Both the position numbers and the translations under genes were made by a program. Below are positions 11,703 to 18,731 of a DNA stretch of 37,641 nucleotides, one piece after another (positions within the stretch are counted from its first letter, which is position 1; each line of letters starts with the position of its first letter). The stretch comes from CAYVAR01 sp964449675 (lineage in GTDB: Bacteria; Patescibacteriota; Microgenomatia; UBA10105; UBA927): the NCBI GenBank assembly GCA_964449675.1, contig CAYVAR010000014.1:1-37641 (forward strand), given 5' to 3'. The notes beneath the pieces are model-generated. The model ran no database searches and was not told where the DNA came from. It was given only the letters and a program-made list of their open reading frames with translations.

Positions 11703-13073
11703 ATGATTATTCTTCCCACTCAAGCTCAGTACGTCATTGATACGCTCAAAAACGCAGACTTTGAAGCATATGCTGTTGGAGGTTCGGTTCGCGACCTTAT
11801 AATCGGTCGACCGACCAAAGGATGGGATTTTACGACCAATGCAACACCAGAGGAAATCCTCAAGCTTTTTCCAGATAGTTTCTATGATAATCAGTTTGGA
11901 ACTGTTGGGATTAAAATAAAAGCGACAAGCGACAAGCGACAAGCGACAAGCGAAGAAAAAATCGAAGATATTTATGAAGTTACTACGTATCGAAGTGAAC
12001 AGGGCTATAGCGATCACAGGCATCCGGATAAAATCTCATGGGGGGAAACAATCGAGGAAGATTTATCCAGAAGGGATTTTACGATCAATGCAATTGCGTT
12101 TGATGGAAAAAGATTGGTGGATCCATATGATGGACAACAGGATATAAAAAGAAAAAATATAAAATCAGTTGGCAATGCTGATGATCGATTCAAAGAAGAT
12201 GCGCTTCGCATGATGCGAGCAGTACGGATAGCCACAGAGCTCGGATTTATGATTGACGAAACGACACTCTCTGCAATTGGGACGAACACGTCTTTACTGA
12301 TGAAAATTTCTTATGAACGCATCCGTGATGAACTGATTCGCATTCTTTCGTCAGAATATCCCGCCGACGGCATACTACTTCTGAAAAATAGCGGCTTGTT
12401 AGAAAAAATTCTTCCGGAATTTACTCTTTCTTTTACAATACAACAAAAAAGTCCGAAACGGCATCATATGTATGACGTCGGGACACATTCGTTGATGGCT
12501 CTCAAATTATGTCCAAGTAAAGATCCTACCGTCCGACTCGCGACACTTCTTCATGACATTGGAAAAGTACAGACATATAAAAAAGATGCAACTGGACTTA
12601 TTACATTTTTTAATCATGAAGTTGTTGGTAGTCGTACTATAAAAACAATTACGTCACGTCTGCGACTATCTAAAAAGGATGCTGAAAAAATATATACGCT
12701 CGTTCGCTGGCATCAATTTAGCGTGGACGAACGCCAAACAGATAGCGCCATGCGTCGATTCATCCGTCGCGTCGGCAAAGATAACCTGGGTGACATGCTC
12801 GCTCTTCGTATCGGCGACCGCTTAGGAGGAGGGGCGCTGGAAACTTCTTGGCGGTTAGAGCTTTTCAAAAAACGACTCGTCGAAGTACAAAAACAGCCAT
12901 TTACCGTGGCAGATTTAAAAGTAAATGGTTTTGACGTAATGAAAGAGTTTCATTGCAAACCCGGACCAATTGTAGGAAAAATCCTGAACCAGCTATTTGC
13001 AGAGGTTGAAGAAGGGAAACTTAAAAACGATCGTGAAGTGCTTCTTGATAGATTGCATGAGATTAAAATATAG
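11703..13073 (+). CDS. cca: tRNA nucleotidyltransferase (CCA enzyme) family, first catalytic Asp replaced
   Basis: Class II CCA-adding enzymes build or repair the tRNA 3' end. The N-terminal GGSVRDLIIGRP is followed by TKGWDFTTNATPEE. Relatives have DxD here, but residue 40 is Gly, so only Asp42 remains. RRDFTINAIAFD, the RMMRAVRIA neck and an HD domain (HHMYDVGTHSLMAL, LATLLHDIGK) are intact. Residues about 74-84 (ATSDKRQATSE) come from AGCGACA heptads. ATG 11703 is preferred because the alternative at 11691 lies inside the adjacent repeat. Neither has a Shine-Dalgarno. The missing Asp could mean a changed activity, a dead NTase with a working HD phosphohydrolase, or an assembly error. Confidence 0.85.
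   Translation: MIILPTQAQYVIDTLKNADFEAYAVGGSVRDLIIGRPTKGWDFTTNATPEEILKLFPDSFYDNQFGTVGIKIKATSDKRQATSEEKIEDIYEVTTYRSEQGYSDHRHPDKISWGETIEEDLSRRDFTINAIAFDGKRLVDPYDGQQDIKRKNIKSVGNADDRFKEDALRMMRAVRIATELGFMIDETTLSAIGTNTSLLMKISYERIRDELIRILSSEYPADGILLLKNSGLLEKILPEFTLSFTIQQKSPKRHHMYDVGTHSLMALKLCPSKDPTVRLATLLHDIGKVQTYKKDATGLITFFNHEVVGSRTIKTITSRLRLSKKDAEKIYTLVRWHQFSVDERQTDSAMRRFIRRVGKDNLGDMLALRIGDRLGGGALETSWRLELFKKRLVEVQKQPFTVADLKVNGFDVMKEFHCKPGPIVGKILNQLFAEVEEGKLKNDREVLLDRLHEIKI
11921..11953. repeat. AGCGACA heptad tandem repeat in cca
   Basis: About 4.7 copies of a 7-bp unit lie in frame in cca, adding ATSDKRQATSE in the NTase domain. The unit length equals that of the recJ and gltX heptads though the sequence differs. 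Confidence 0.8.
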
Positions 13074-13109
13074 AGGAATTTAAGGGAATTTAAAGGATTT
13101 TGGAGGAAT
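13074..13109. repeat. Short GGAATTTA repeats between cca and secF
   Basis: Three copies of GGAATTTA occur (at about 13076, 13086 and 13103), with a degenerate GGATTTTGG between the second and third. This is a low-complexity spacer between two convergent genes. Confidence 0.5.
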
Positions 13110-13988
13110 TTATCTCTGTTTTTTATTTTCAAACCTTTCCCACAAAATAAGTATTGGGGTTGCGACAAATGGTGATGAATACGTCCCAGAGATTGTCCCT
13201 ATAAGAAGTGCAACCACAAACCAACGAATCGTATCGCCACCCATGAGGATGAGGGCAAGAAGCATAAAAACTATCGTCAAGGAATTAGTAAGTGACCTGC
13301 CCATTGTTTCGGTAAGCGCCTGGTCACATAACTCTTCAAACGATCCATGCTGCCCACGACGACGGTATTCTCTGATTCTGTCAAATACCACAATGGTATC
13401 GTGAACCGAAAAACTCATCGTTGTGAGAAATGCAGTCACAAATAGGGTATCTACTTCAACATAAGCAAAAACTCCAAACAGCGAGAATATTCCAAGGACA
13501 ACTAATAAATCGTGTACGAGTGCGATGATCGCAGAAACACCAAACTTTATATTTTTGAAAGAATACGCAACGTATCCAAATATCGCAGCAATAGCAAGAA
13601 TCGCTGCTATGGTCGCTTTTGAAAGAAGTTCTTTTCCCAAGATTGGACCAACAGTTTCATTACGAAGTATTTCGGCGGGCGGAGAGGAAAGAGATACAAG
13701 TTGCGCTTGAAATGATGCGATCGAAGACTCTTTTTCAGGTTTCATGCGAAGTAAAAGTGTATTGTTGCCGGTCGTTTGATTGCTTGCAATTTCGATATTA
13801 CTTTTTTTTGCTATGCGTTCAACTGTAGTGTAATCTACTGGCGAAGTGAATTTAAGTTCTATAAGTGTCCCACCGGTAAAATCAATAGCAGGTCGCAAAC
13901 CATAAACGACAAGTGAGATAATCCCCGGTACAAGGATTAAGCCCGAAATTAGAAAGTAGAGCCAGATGTACTTACTAAATTTTATCAT
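13110..13988 (-). CDS. secF: Protein translocase subunit SecF
   Basis: SecF works with SecD to drive late steps of Sec protein export with the proton-motive force. The 292-residue chain has an N-terminal helix, a periplasm-type domain opening with GLRPAIDFTGGTLIELKF (the conserved DFTGG), and a five-helix RND-like bundle. That bundle includes SFSVHDTIVVFDRIRE at about 192-207, the SecF signature, and ends with ILWERFENKKQR. It follows secD, as is usual. The ATG at 13988 lies on the edge of the intergenic repeat, with no Shine-Dalgarno seen. Confidence 0.93.
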   Translation of the reverse strand: MIKFSKYIWLYFLISGLILVPGIISLVVYGLRPAIDFTGGTLIELKFTSPVDYTTVERIAKKSNIEIASNQTTGNNTLLLRMKPEKESSIASFQAQLVSLSSPPAEILRNETVGPILGKELLSKATIAAILAIAAIFGYVAYSFKNIKFGVSAIIALVHDLLVVLGIFSLFGVFAYVEVDTLFVTAFLTTMSFSVHDTIVVFDRIREYRRRGQHGSFEELCDQALTETMGRSLTNSLTIVFMLLALILMGGDTIRWFVVALLIGTISGTYSSPFVATPILILWERFENKKQR

Positions 13989-14101
13989 AAATTCTAAGCA
14001 CTAAATCCTAAATTTTAAACAAATCCCAATGCTCAAAATTCAAATGCTTGTATTGTTTGATTATTGAATTTGATATTTTAATATTGTTTAGGATTTAGAA
14101 A
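13989..14101. repeat. AT-rich interrupted inverted repeat between secD and secF
   Basis: Arms built from CTAAATCCTAAATTTTAAAC pair with GTTTAGGATTTAGAAATTAG around an AT-rich middle. A second copy with shared CTAAGCACTAAATNCTAAA lies at 29947-30095. Both sit between co-directional genes of one operon. They look like dispersed elements, possibly processed from a transcript. Confidence 0.7.
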
Positions 14102-15475
14102 TTAGGATTTAGGATTTTCCCGATATAGCACTCTCACAAACGTCCTTGTTACTATAATCCCAGTAAAGAGACTAACAAGTACTCCAATAAAAAGAGTTAC
14201 AGCAAAACCACGTACGAGTCCTGTGCTTGGTAAAAATGACCAATTGCCGGGGTTATATAAAATAATACAAGTGAGTATCGTTGTGACATTTGCGTCACGT
14301 ATGCTATCCCACGCCTTACCAAATCCTAACTCCATAGCAATATGCCACGGCTTACCAGATCGTTTTTCTTCTTTAAATCGTTCAAAAATAAGTATATTAC
14401 TGTCAACTGCCATACCAATTGATAAGATAAACCCTGCTATACCGGGAAGTGTAAGCGTAATCGGAATCCATCGAAATATGGCAAAGGTTATAAGACCATA
14501 AAGAATAAGTGCAAAATCTGCGAGTAATCCTAATTTTCCGTATTGAACAGTCATAAAAATTGCAACAATAATAAGCCCAATAAATCCCGCTTGCACACTT
14601 TTGGCTACTGATATTGCCCCAAGAGTAGCTCCAACCGTACGTTTTTCGATAATAGATACCGGAACCGGCAGCGCACCAGCATTGAGTTGCAAAGCTAACA
14701 TCTTCGCTCCCTCTCTTGTAAATCCTCCACTTATCACTCCTTGGCCGTCGCTTATAATGGTACGCACCGTAGGCCATGTGAGCGCAGTACTATCGAGAAA
14801 AATCGGTAGCCGTTTACCAATAAGTCGCGTCGTAGCATCGGCAAACTTTTTTCCACCTTCCGACGTAAATTCTATAGCAACTTGCGGTTCCCCGGTCTCA
14901 CTGCTAAAGGATAATGCAGCACGCATCAGATCTTTACCAGTTATATCAAGTGATTTTGTTGTTTGGAGTAAAGGAAGTACAGAGAGTCCACTATCTGTGG
15001 CACTTGGTTCGATAATAAATTCTCGAAACTCTAATTTTGCCGTTTGACCAAGTACGCTTACCGCCGCATCAACATCGGTTATCCCAGGGAGTTCAACGAT
15101 TATCCTATAACTATCTTTACTTTTTGCCGTTTGTACAGTGGGCTCACTTACACCAAAAAAATTAACACGCCGTTCAATAACCTGTTTCGTACTTTCAAGC
15201 GCATTGTCTCGCTCAGAAGATTTAATATCACTCATATCGGCAGAAAGAGCAATGTGAGTGCCTCCGGAAAGATCGAGACCCAAATGCGTCGAGAATTTTT
15301 TTTCAAAAGCGATGCCAATTTTTGACAGGTTAATAGAAACAGGCGAAATAATAGTATCCACAGAATATCCAAATAATGAGAACTTAACAGGGTACCTTTC
15401 TGGCAGGTCTATCAAAATCAGTAAAAAAGATAATATAATAAGGAGAATAAATACTCGCTTTGGACTTTTGAACAT
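14102..15475 (-). CDS. secD: Protein translocase subunit SecD
   Basis: The SecD partner of SecF. The 457-residue protein has an N-terminal transmembrane helix (VFILLIILSFLLILIDL), a short first external domain with HLGLDLSGGTHIAL and RRVNFFGVSEPTVQ, VELPGI, and a C-terminal helix bundle with GMAVDSNILIFERFKEE, the SecD signature near 370-386. The external domain is compact compared with E. coli SecD (615 aa), as in Gram-positive bacteria. The ATG at 15475 directly follows TTACGCT, and no ribosome site is visible. The gene is probably cotranscribed with secF. Confidence 0.93.
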   Translation of the reverse strand: MFKSPKRVFILLIILSFLLILIDLPERYPVKFSLFGYSVDTIISPVSINLSKIGIAFEKKFSTHLGLDLSGGTHIALSADMSDIKSSERDNALESTKQVIERRVNFFGVSEPTVQTAKSKDSYRIIVELPGITDVDAAVSVLGQTAKLEFREFIIEPSATDSGLSVLPLLQTTKSLDITGKDLMRAALSFSSETGEPQVAIEFTSEGGKKFADATTRLIGKRLPIFLDSTALTWPTVRTIISDGQGVISGGFTREGAKMLALQLNAGALPVPVSIIEKRTVGATLGAISVAKSVQAGFIGLIIVAIFMTVQYGKLGLLADFALILYGLITFAIFRWIPITLTLPGIAGFILSIGMAVDSNILIFERFKEEKRSGKPWHIAMELGFGKAWDSIRDANVTTILTCIILYNPGNWSFLPSTGLVRGFAVTLFIGVLVSLFTGIIVTRTFVRVLYRENPKS

Positions 15476-15493
15476 AGCGTAAGAGGATGTATT

Positions 15494-16075
15494 TCATCCG
15501 ATAAGTTCTTCCTCGTCTCCAATAATCATAGTTCTTGAACGTTCTAACACTGACAACACAAATGGATCTCTCCTGTTTTTTCGAAACGCAAATTCTTCTT
15601 CCGTCATGACCGTATAGTTTAACTCTCGGTTTCGGCGAACTTCTTCCTGCTTAACAAGTTGCGCTAGTTCGGGAAGTACTACCGCCCCAACGACTAAAAG
15701 ATCAACATCTGTGCTTGATCGTTTTGGCAAATCACGAAGGAATCGACCCGCGATCATCGCAAATTTTATTTTACCAAGCTTTGCTTTATTTTTAAGTAAA
15801 TCAAACCCCAGCCCCGTGGTTTTTCCCACTAATTCCAAAAGTTCAAAGTAGAGCGAATAGTCCCTGCGAAATGTGTAAAATAATCTGTTCGCCCGTTGTT
15901 CTTTTGTCACCATTCCGGCTTTCTCCATATGAGAAAGCTCACGTCTAACAGCATTTATCTCTTCGCCCACTTTACGAACTATATCACGAACATGAAACAT
16001 GCCCTTAGGATTTGAAAGAAATAAAGAAAGTATTTTAACGCGAACTCGAGAAATAATTATATCTTCAAGCATCAT
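15494..16075 (-). CDS. Winged-helix regulator with nucleotidyltransferase-like domain
   Basis: Residues 1-75 form a winged helix (VRVKILSLFLSNPKGMFHVRDIVRKVG, then VRRELSHMEKAGMVTKEQR and the wing RLFYTFRR). Residues about 95-185 resemble a minimal nucleotidyltransferase, with FAMIAGRFLRDLP followed by SSTDVDLLVVG, the GSxDxDLL-type metal-binding site with Gly lacking. This pairing is frequent in CPR and archaeal genomes, where its target and any nucleotidyl transfer are not established. ATG 16075 with AGAGAG upstream was chosen; the TTG at 16105 has no support. It sits between secD and the DUF3048 gene on the same strand. Confidence 0.75.
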   Translation of the reverse strand: MMLEDIIISRVRVKILSLFLSNPKGMFHVRDIVRKVGEEINAVRRELSHMEKAGMVTKEQRANRLFYTFRRDYSLYFELLELVGKTTGLGFDLLKNKAKLGKIKFAMIAGRFLRDLPKRSSTDVDLLVVGAVVLPELAQLVKQEEVRRNRELNYTVMTEEEFAFRKNRRDPFVLSVLERSRTMIIGDEEELIG

Positions 16076-16149
16076 AGATCTCTCTTTTCCTCGATTGCAG
16101 TTCAAGGATTACCGGGGCAGAAATCCAAACATCAGTATGCTACTGTGAA

Positions 16150-17322
16150 CTAGGAGATTGGAGATCCGATGGGTAGCATTTCTATCCACAATTGACCTCG
16201 ATTAAATTTTACCTCATTGCCTTTATTGTCGTAAAACATCGTTCGATCTGTCCGAAGTGCTTTTTTCCATGTCACTTTTGTTGCTTTTCCATCTTGCCAC
16301 ACGAGTCCATCCCCGCTTCCTACATTGGTATATAAAAGATGGGCATGATTGTCAACTGGACCGATTTCTTTCGCAAAAAGAACAACCACGACTTTTGCCT
16401 GTAGCTGCAATTTCGTTTCAAGATCCAAATGTTCCTTGCCACCGTTAAATCGTTTATACATGTTCGTTGTTGGATCATAGCTCCAGCGTACACCATACTC
16501 CGCTTCGTATCCCTTCCATGCGACAAAGCTCGCTGAAAAAGACGCACCGCGCTCGGCAGCCGGCGCATCATCTTTAAATTTCCATGCGTGAAAATCTTTA
16601 TCCCAACTCACTCCTTTCGTATCCACATTGGTCCATCCTCGTTCGCTTGCCACTTTATACAGCTTATCAGTAAAACATACCATCGTGTGTTCGGTGGCGA
16701 CCGGATGATCCAGCCGATCGTAATTGCGATAACAGGTGGGAAACGATATACCAAATTGATCCAAATCTTTAATTTTGTATTGGTCGATCTGACACAGAGC
16801 CTTTGCCCGCTCGTCAACGGTATCATCACTACACCTTCCCGCACCACCGACGTGACTGTAAAGGGCGTCGTACTCGAGAACCCATGGCAGGAAGTACGTC
16901 CGCGCACTTCGGACCGGCGCCAGGAGTGCAGGCTTTGCTGCTGTACCACAGTAAAATATACCCATAAATCGTGTGATACCACCTTCAGCAACCGCTTCAT
17001 AGACGACATCGGCCACGGAAAGCCCGGATTGAGGCCGTGATTCTGCGTGGTTTTCAAGCATGACCGCAAGCGGTCGCACTTTTTCCCATCGCTCTTTCTC
17101 GGGCTTGGTGTACATAAGCCCATTCAATGGACACTCTTCTGTTTTTGGAAGAGATGGATCAACTACAAAGTGATCCTGGTCTTTTTTAGAAAGAGCAGAG
17201 TTTATTCCTGTTTGGTTCTTTCCATTTACTATAAAACTAAAGAGTGCAAATGCGAGTCCGGTCGCAATAAGATAAAGGGCAAGCCCTATGGCTCCGGTTG
17301 TAACATACTGTTGTTTATTCAT
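16150..17322 (-). CDS. DUF3048 (YerB-like) membrane-anchored protein
   Basis: A signal-anchor helix at about 12-32 leads to an external chain with the two DUF3048 parts. The first has VMLENHAESRPQSGLSVADVVYE, GGITRFMGIFYC, PVRSARTYFLPWVLEYDALYSHVGG. The second begins in the FNGGKEHLDLETKLQLQAKVVVVLF region and ends WKKALRTDRTMFYDNKG and NRGQLWIEMLP. YerB homologues are cell-surface proteins whose exact role is unknown. ATG 17322 was chosen; a TTG at 17331 would overlap the upstream stop by 4 bp. It is probably an operon with the DUF4446 gene 5 bp upstream. There are several Cys, but no lipobox is evident. Confidence 0.85.
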   Translation of the reverse strand: MNKQQYVTTGAIGLALYLIATGLAFALFSFIVNGKNQTGINSALSKKDQDHFVVDPSLPKTEECPLNGLMYTKPEKERWEKVRPLAVMLENHAESRPQSGLSVADVVYEAVAEGGITRFMGIFYCGTAAKPALLAPVRSARTYFLPWVLEYDALYSHVGGAGRCSDDTVDERAKALCQIDQYKIKDLDQFGISFPTCYRNYDRLDHPVATEHTMVCFTDKLYKVASERGWTNVDTKGVSWDKDFHAWKFKDDAPAAERGASFSASFVAWKGYEAEYGVRWSYDPTTNMYKRFNGGKEHLDLETKLQLQAKVVVVLFAKEIGPVDNHAHLLYTNVGSGDGLVWQDGKATKVTWKKALRTDRTMFYDNKGNEVKFNRGQLWIEMLPIGSPIS

Positions 17323-17327
17323 ATTGG

Positions 17328-17789
17328 TCAAATACTATGTGGTGCTGCTTTTCGTATAGCAGACTCTTCTTCTTTAGAAAGTTCAACGCCTTTCCCTTTT
17401 GCGTCAGATATTTCTTTTATATACCATCGGTTTCCTGCACGTGTATAAAGCGACGTCATCACAATGCCATTATTTTTCCCATCAAGAATGGCTATGGTAA
17501 AACTTTGTGCACCGCCTGTATCAGAAAAAGGATTAAATCGTACTATGCCAATCCGTTGTATATGGAACAAACCTTCGTGTTTCGTGTGCTCCAACACCTC
17601 TTGAATTTCCTTTATACGCTTCTTACTTGTCTGTTTATCCTGCAATAAAGATTCTAATACATCGCTAAGTCCCTTATTTGTTATGCCTTGCGTTAACCTA
17701 TTATAGTGTGAAAAATTTCTTACTACAAAAAATGTTAAAACACATAACCACAAAAAAACAACTCCAAGTATTGCAATTATCAGTACCAT
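17328..17789 (-). CDS. DUF4446 family membrane protein
   Basis: This 153-residue protein has one N-terminal transmembrane helix (about 2-24, VLIIAILGVVFLWLCVLTFFVV), then a charged helix (LLQDKQTSKKRIKEIQEVLEH). A compact domain follows with GIVRFNPFSDTGGAQSFTIAILDGKNNGIVMTSLY, the DUF4446 hallmark. The family is common in Firmicutes and CPR and has no known biochemical role. A divergent promoter (TTGACA at 17830-17825, TAACAT at 17806-17801) lies upstream and gives a leader of only a few bases. Confidence 0.85.
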   Translation of the reverse strand: MVLIIAILGVVFLWLCVLTFFVVRNFSHYNRLTQGITNKGLSDVLESLLQDKQTSKKRIKEIQEVLEHTKHEGLFHIQRIGIVRFNPFSDTGGAQSFTIAILDGKNNGIVMTSLYTRAGNRWYIKEISDAKGKGVELSKEEESAIRKAAPHSI

Positions 17790-17800
17790 TCGTAATCACC

Positions 17801-17900
17801 ATGTTACGATCCCTAGTAATTATTTGTCAATGACTCGTGGTTTCTACTTGCCGCTACTATTTGCAAATCATTGACAAGGTGATTACAGCTATGTTACGCT
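17801..17900. promoter_or_regulatory. Divergent promoter pair with mirrored -35 boxes
   Basis: Plus strand: TTGACA (17871-17876), 18 bp, then TACGCT (17895-17900) extended by TGT. Minus strand: TTGACA (17830-17825), 18 bp, TAACAT (17806-17801). The two -35 boxes lie in the inverted repeat TTGTCAATGA/TCATTGACAA, and outer arms GTAATCACC (17792) and GGTGATTAC (17878) add a second inverted repeat. A dimeric regulator could bind here. The plus-strand promoter has the same TTGACAAGG...TGTTACGCT form as the pilin promoter. Confidence 0.55.
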
Positions 17901-17932
17901 CATGGTCATCGAAGCTAAATAGCCTCAAATAT

Positions 17933-18076
17933 ATACCAGGTAGTAGAAATTCGACACGCTTTGGTACATTGCGAACTCTTAGGATTACCTGGTATTGCTA
18001 TGAACACCTATAAACGAAGGGAGATTGAAATTTCGGCAGCGTAAAACGCAATGGTCGAATTTTCACTACCTGGTAT
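17933..18076 (+). promoter_or_regulatory. Leader with mutually exclusive inverted repeats
   Basis: ATACCAGGTAGT plus AAATTCGAC at 17933-17955 can pair over about 21 of 23 positions with 18054-18076, which ends exactly on the A and T of the ATG at 18075. The first 10 bases can alternatively pair with TACCTGGTAT at 17986-17995. One fold would bury the start codon and the other would free it. A DNA inversion site or a duplicated gene start are alternatives. No recombinase is present in the window. Confidence 0.45.
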
Positions 18077-18371
18077 GCCGAAAAAAACGAAAAAAGAAAA
18101 GATTGCAGCAGAGTATCATCGAAGCACACAAAAAGTTATTCATACAATCTCTTCCACTCAAAAAATTATTCCTGCCGAACAAGAATTCGTATCTCATAAC
18201 TCTTTTCAGTTTTTACCAAAGGTTGGTCTAACACCGTTTACAAAAACGCAAAGCGACCACATTGATGATCTGTTAGTAATACGACATGATATGAAAAAAA
18301 CTCTCATACTCGCTACGATAGCTATTACTTTTGAATTCGGTTTGTACTTTTATATGAGAGATTTAGGTTAA
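18075..18371 (+). CDS. Small C-tail-anchored membrane protein, unknown
   Basis: A 98-residue protein starts MPKKTKKEKIAAEYHR, is basic and probably helical at its N-terminus, and ends with one hydrophobic helix (ILATIAITFEFGLYFYM). It would be tail-anchored with the N-terminus in the cytoplasm. I do not recognise a family. A start at 18051 would add eight residues. Neither start has a Shine-Dalgarno, and the 18075 ATG lies in the arm of the inverted repeat described above. The gene precedes the DUF5679 gene by 42 bp on the same strand. Support comes from frame, composition and its plausible topology. Confidence 0.6.
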   Translation: MPKKTKKEKIAAEYHRSTQKVIHTISSTQKIIPAEQEFVSHNSFQFLPKVGLTPFTKTQSDHIDDLLVIRHDMKKTLILATIAITFEFGLYFYMRDLG

Positions 18372-18413
18372 TTTGTAAAATATAATTTTAATGAGAGGAG
18401 GTGAACCATCTTT

Positions 18414-18554
18414 ATGGCAAGCATGTATTGTGTAAAATGTCGTGCGAAACGCGAAGATCCAAATGCAGTCAAAGTAACGATGAAAAACGGTAAACCGGCA
18501 ATGAAAGGCAAATGTCCAGTCTGCGGCACCGGAATGTATAAGATCGGTGGTTAA
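18414..18554 (+). CDS. DUF5679-like zinc-ribbon mini-protein
   Basis: This 46-residue protein matches the pattern of the DUF5679 family: MYCVKCRAKRE, VTMKNGKPAMKGKCPVCGTGMYKIGG. Two CxxC pairs (YCVKC and CPVCG) bind one zinc. The family occurs in archaea, CPR bacteria and phages, and its role is not known. GAGGAGGTGA at 18395-18404 is a very strong Shine-Dalgarno, 9 nt from the ATG. An intrinsic terminator follows at 18588-18616. The short, strongly translated gene with its own terminator suggests a highly expressed protein. Confidence 0.88.
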   Translation: MASMYCVKCRAKREDPNAVKVTMKNGKPAMKGKCPVCGTGMYKIGG

Positions 18555-18587
18555 TTGACTACTTAGTGAGAAATATTTCTGTCTAAG

Positions 18588-18616
18588 AAAACCCCGACGG
18601 AATCGTCGGGGTTTTT
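18588..18616 (+). terminator. Intrinsic terminator after the DUF5679-like gene
   Basis: CCCCGACG and CGTCGGGG form an 8-bp stem with a GAAT loop. It is preceded by AAAA and followed by TTTTT, a classic Rho-independent terminator. Confidence 0.92.
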
Positions 18617-18647
18617 ACTTTTTTACATATTTCTGATACTTTATTGC

Positions 18648-18731
18648 ATGGAATATCTACTAAAGAATCTCTCTACATGGCTTTACTATGTAATCCTAAA
18701 TCAAACTGACTTTTTATCTCAAACAAAATGA
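18648..18731 (+). CDS. Possible 27-residue leader peptide coupled to the glycosyltransferase gene
   Basis: A reading frame MEYLLKNLSTWLYYVI... ends TGA at 18729-18731, overlapping the ATG of the next gene as ATGA. A TGATACTTT extended -10 at 18634-18642 ends 5 nt before its ATG, fitting a leaderless start. The next gene has no ribosome site, so termination-reinitiation coupling is plausible. No homology is recognised. It could be chance. Confidence 0.3.
   Translation: MEYLLKNLSTWLYYVILNQTDFLSQTK

Noticed and set aside
18025..18231. Alternative TTG-initiated frame at 18025
   Set aside because: It has a purine-rich stretch too close to its TTG, an unnatural Lys/Arg/Gln-rich composition, and overlaps a better frame ending in a membrane helix.
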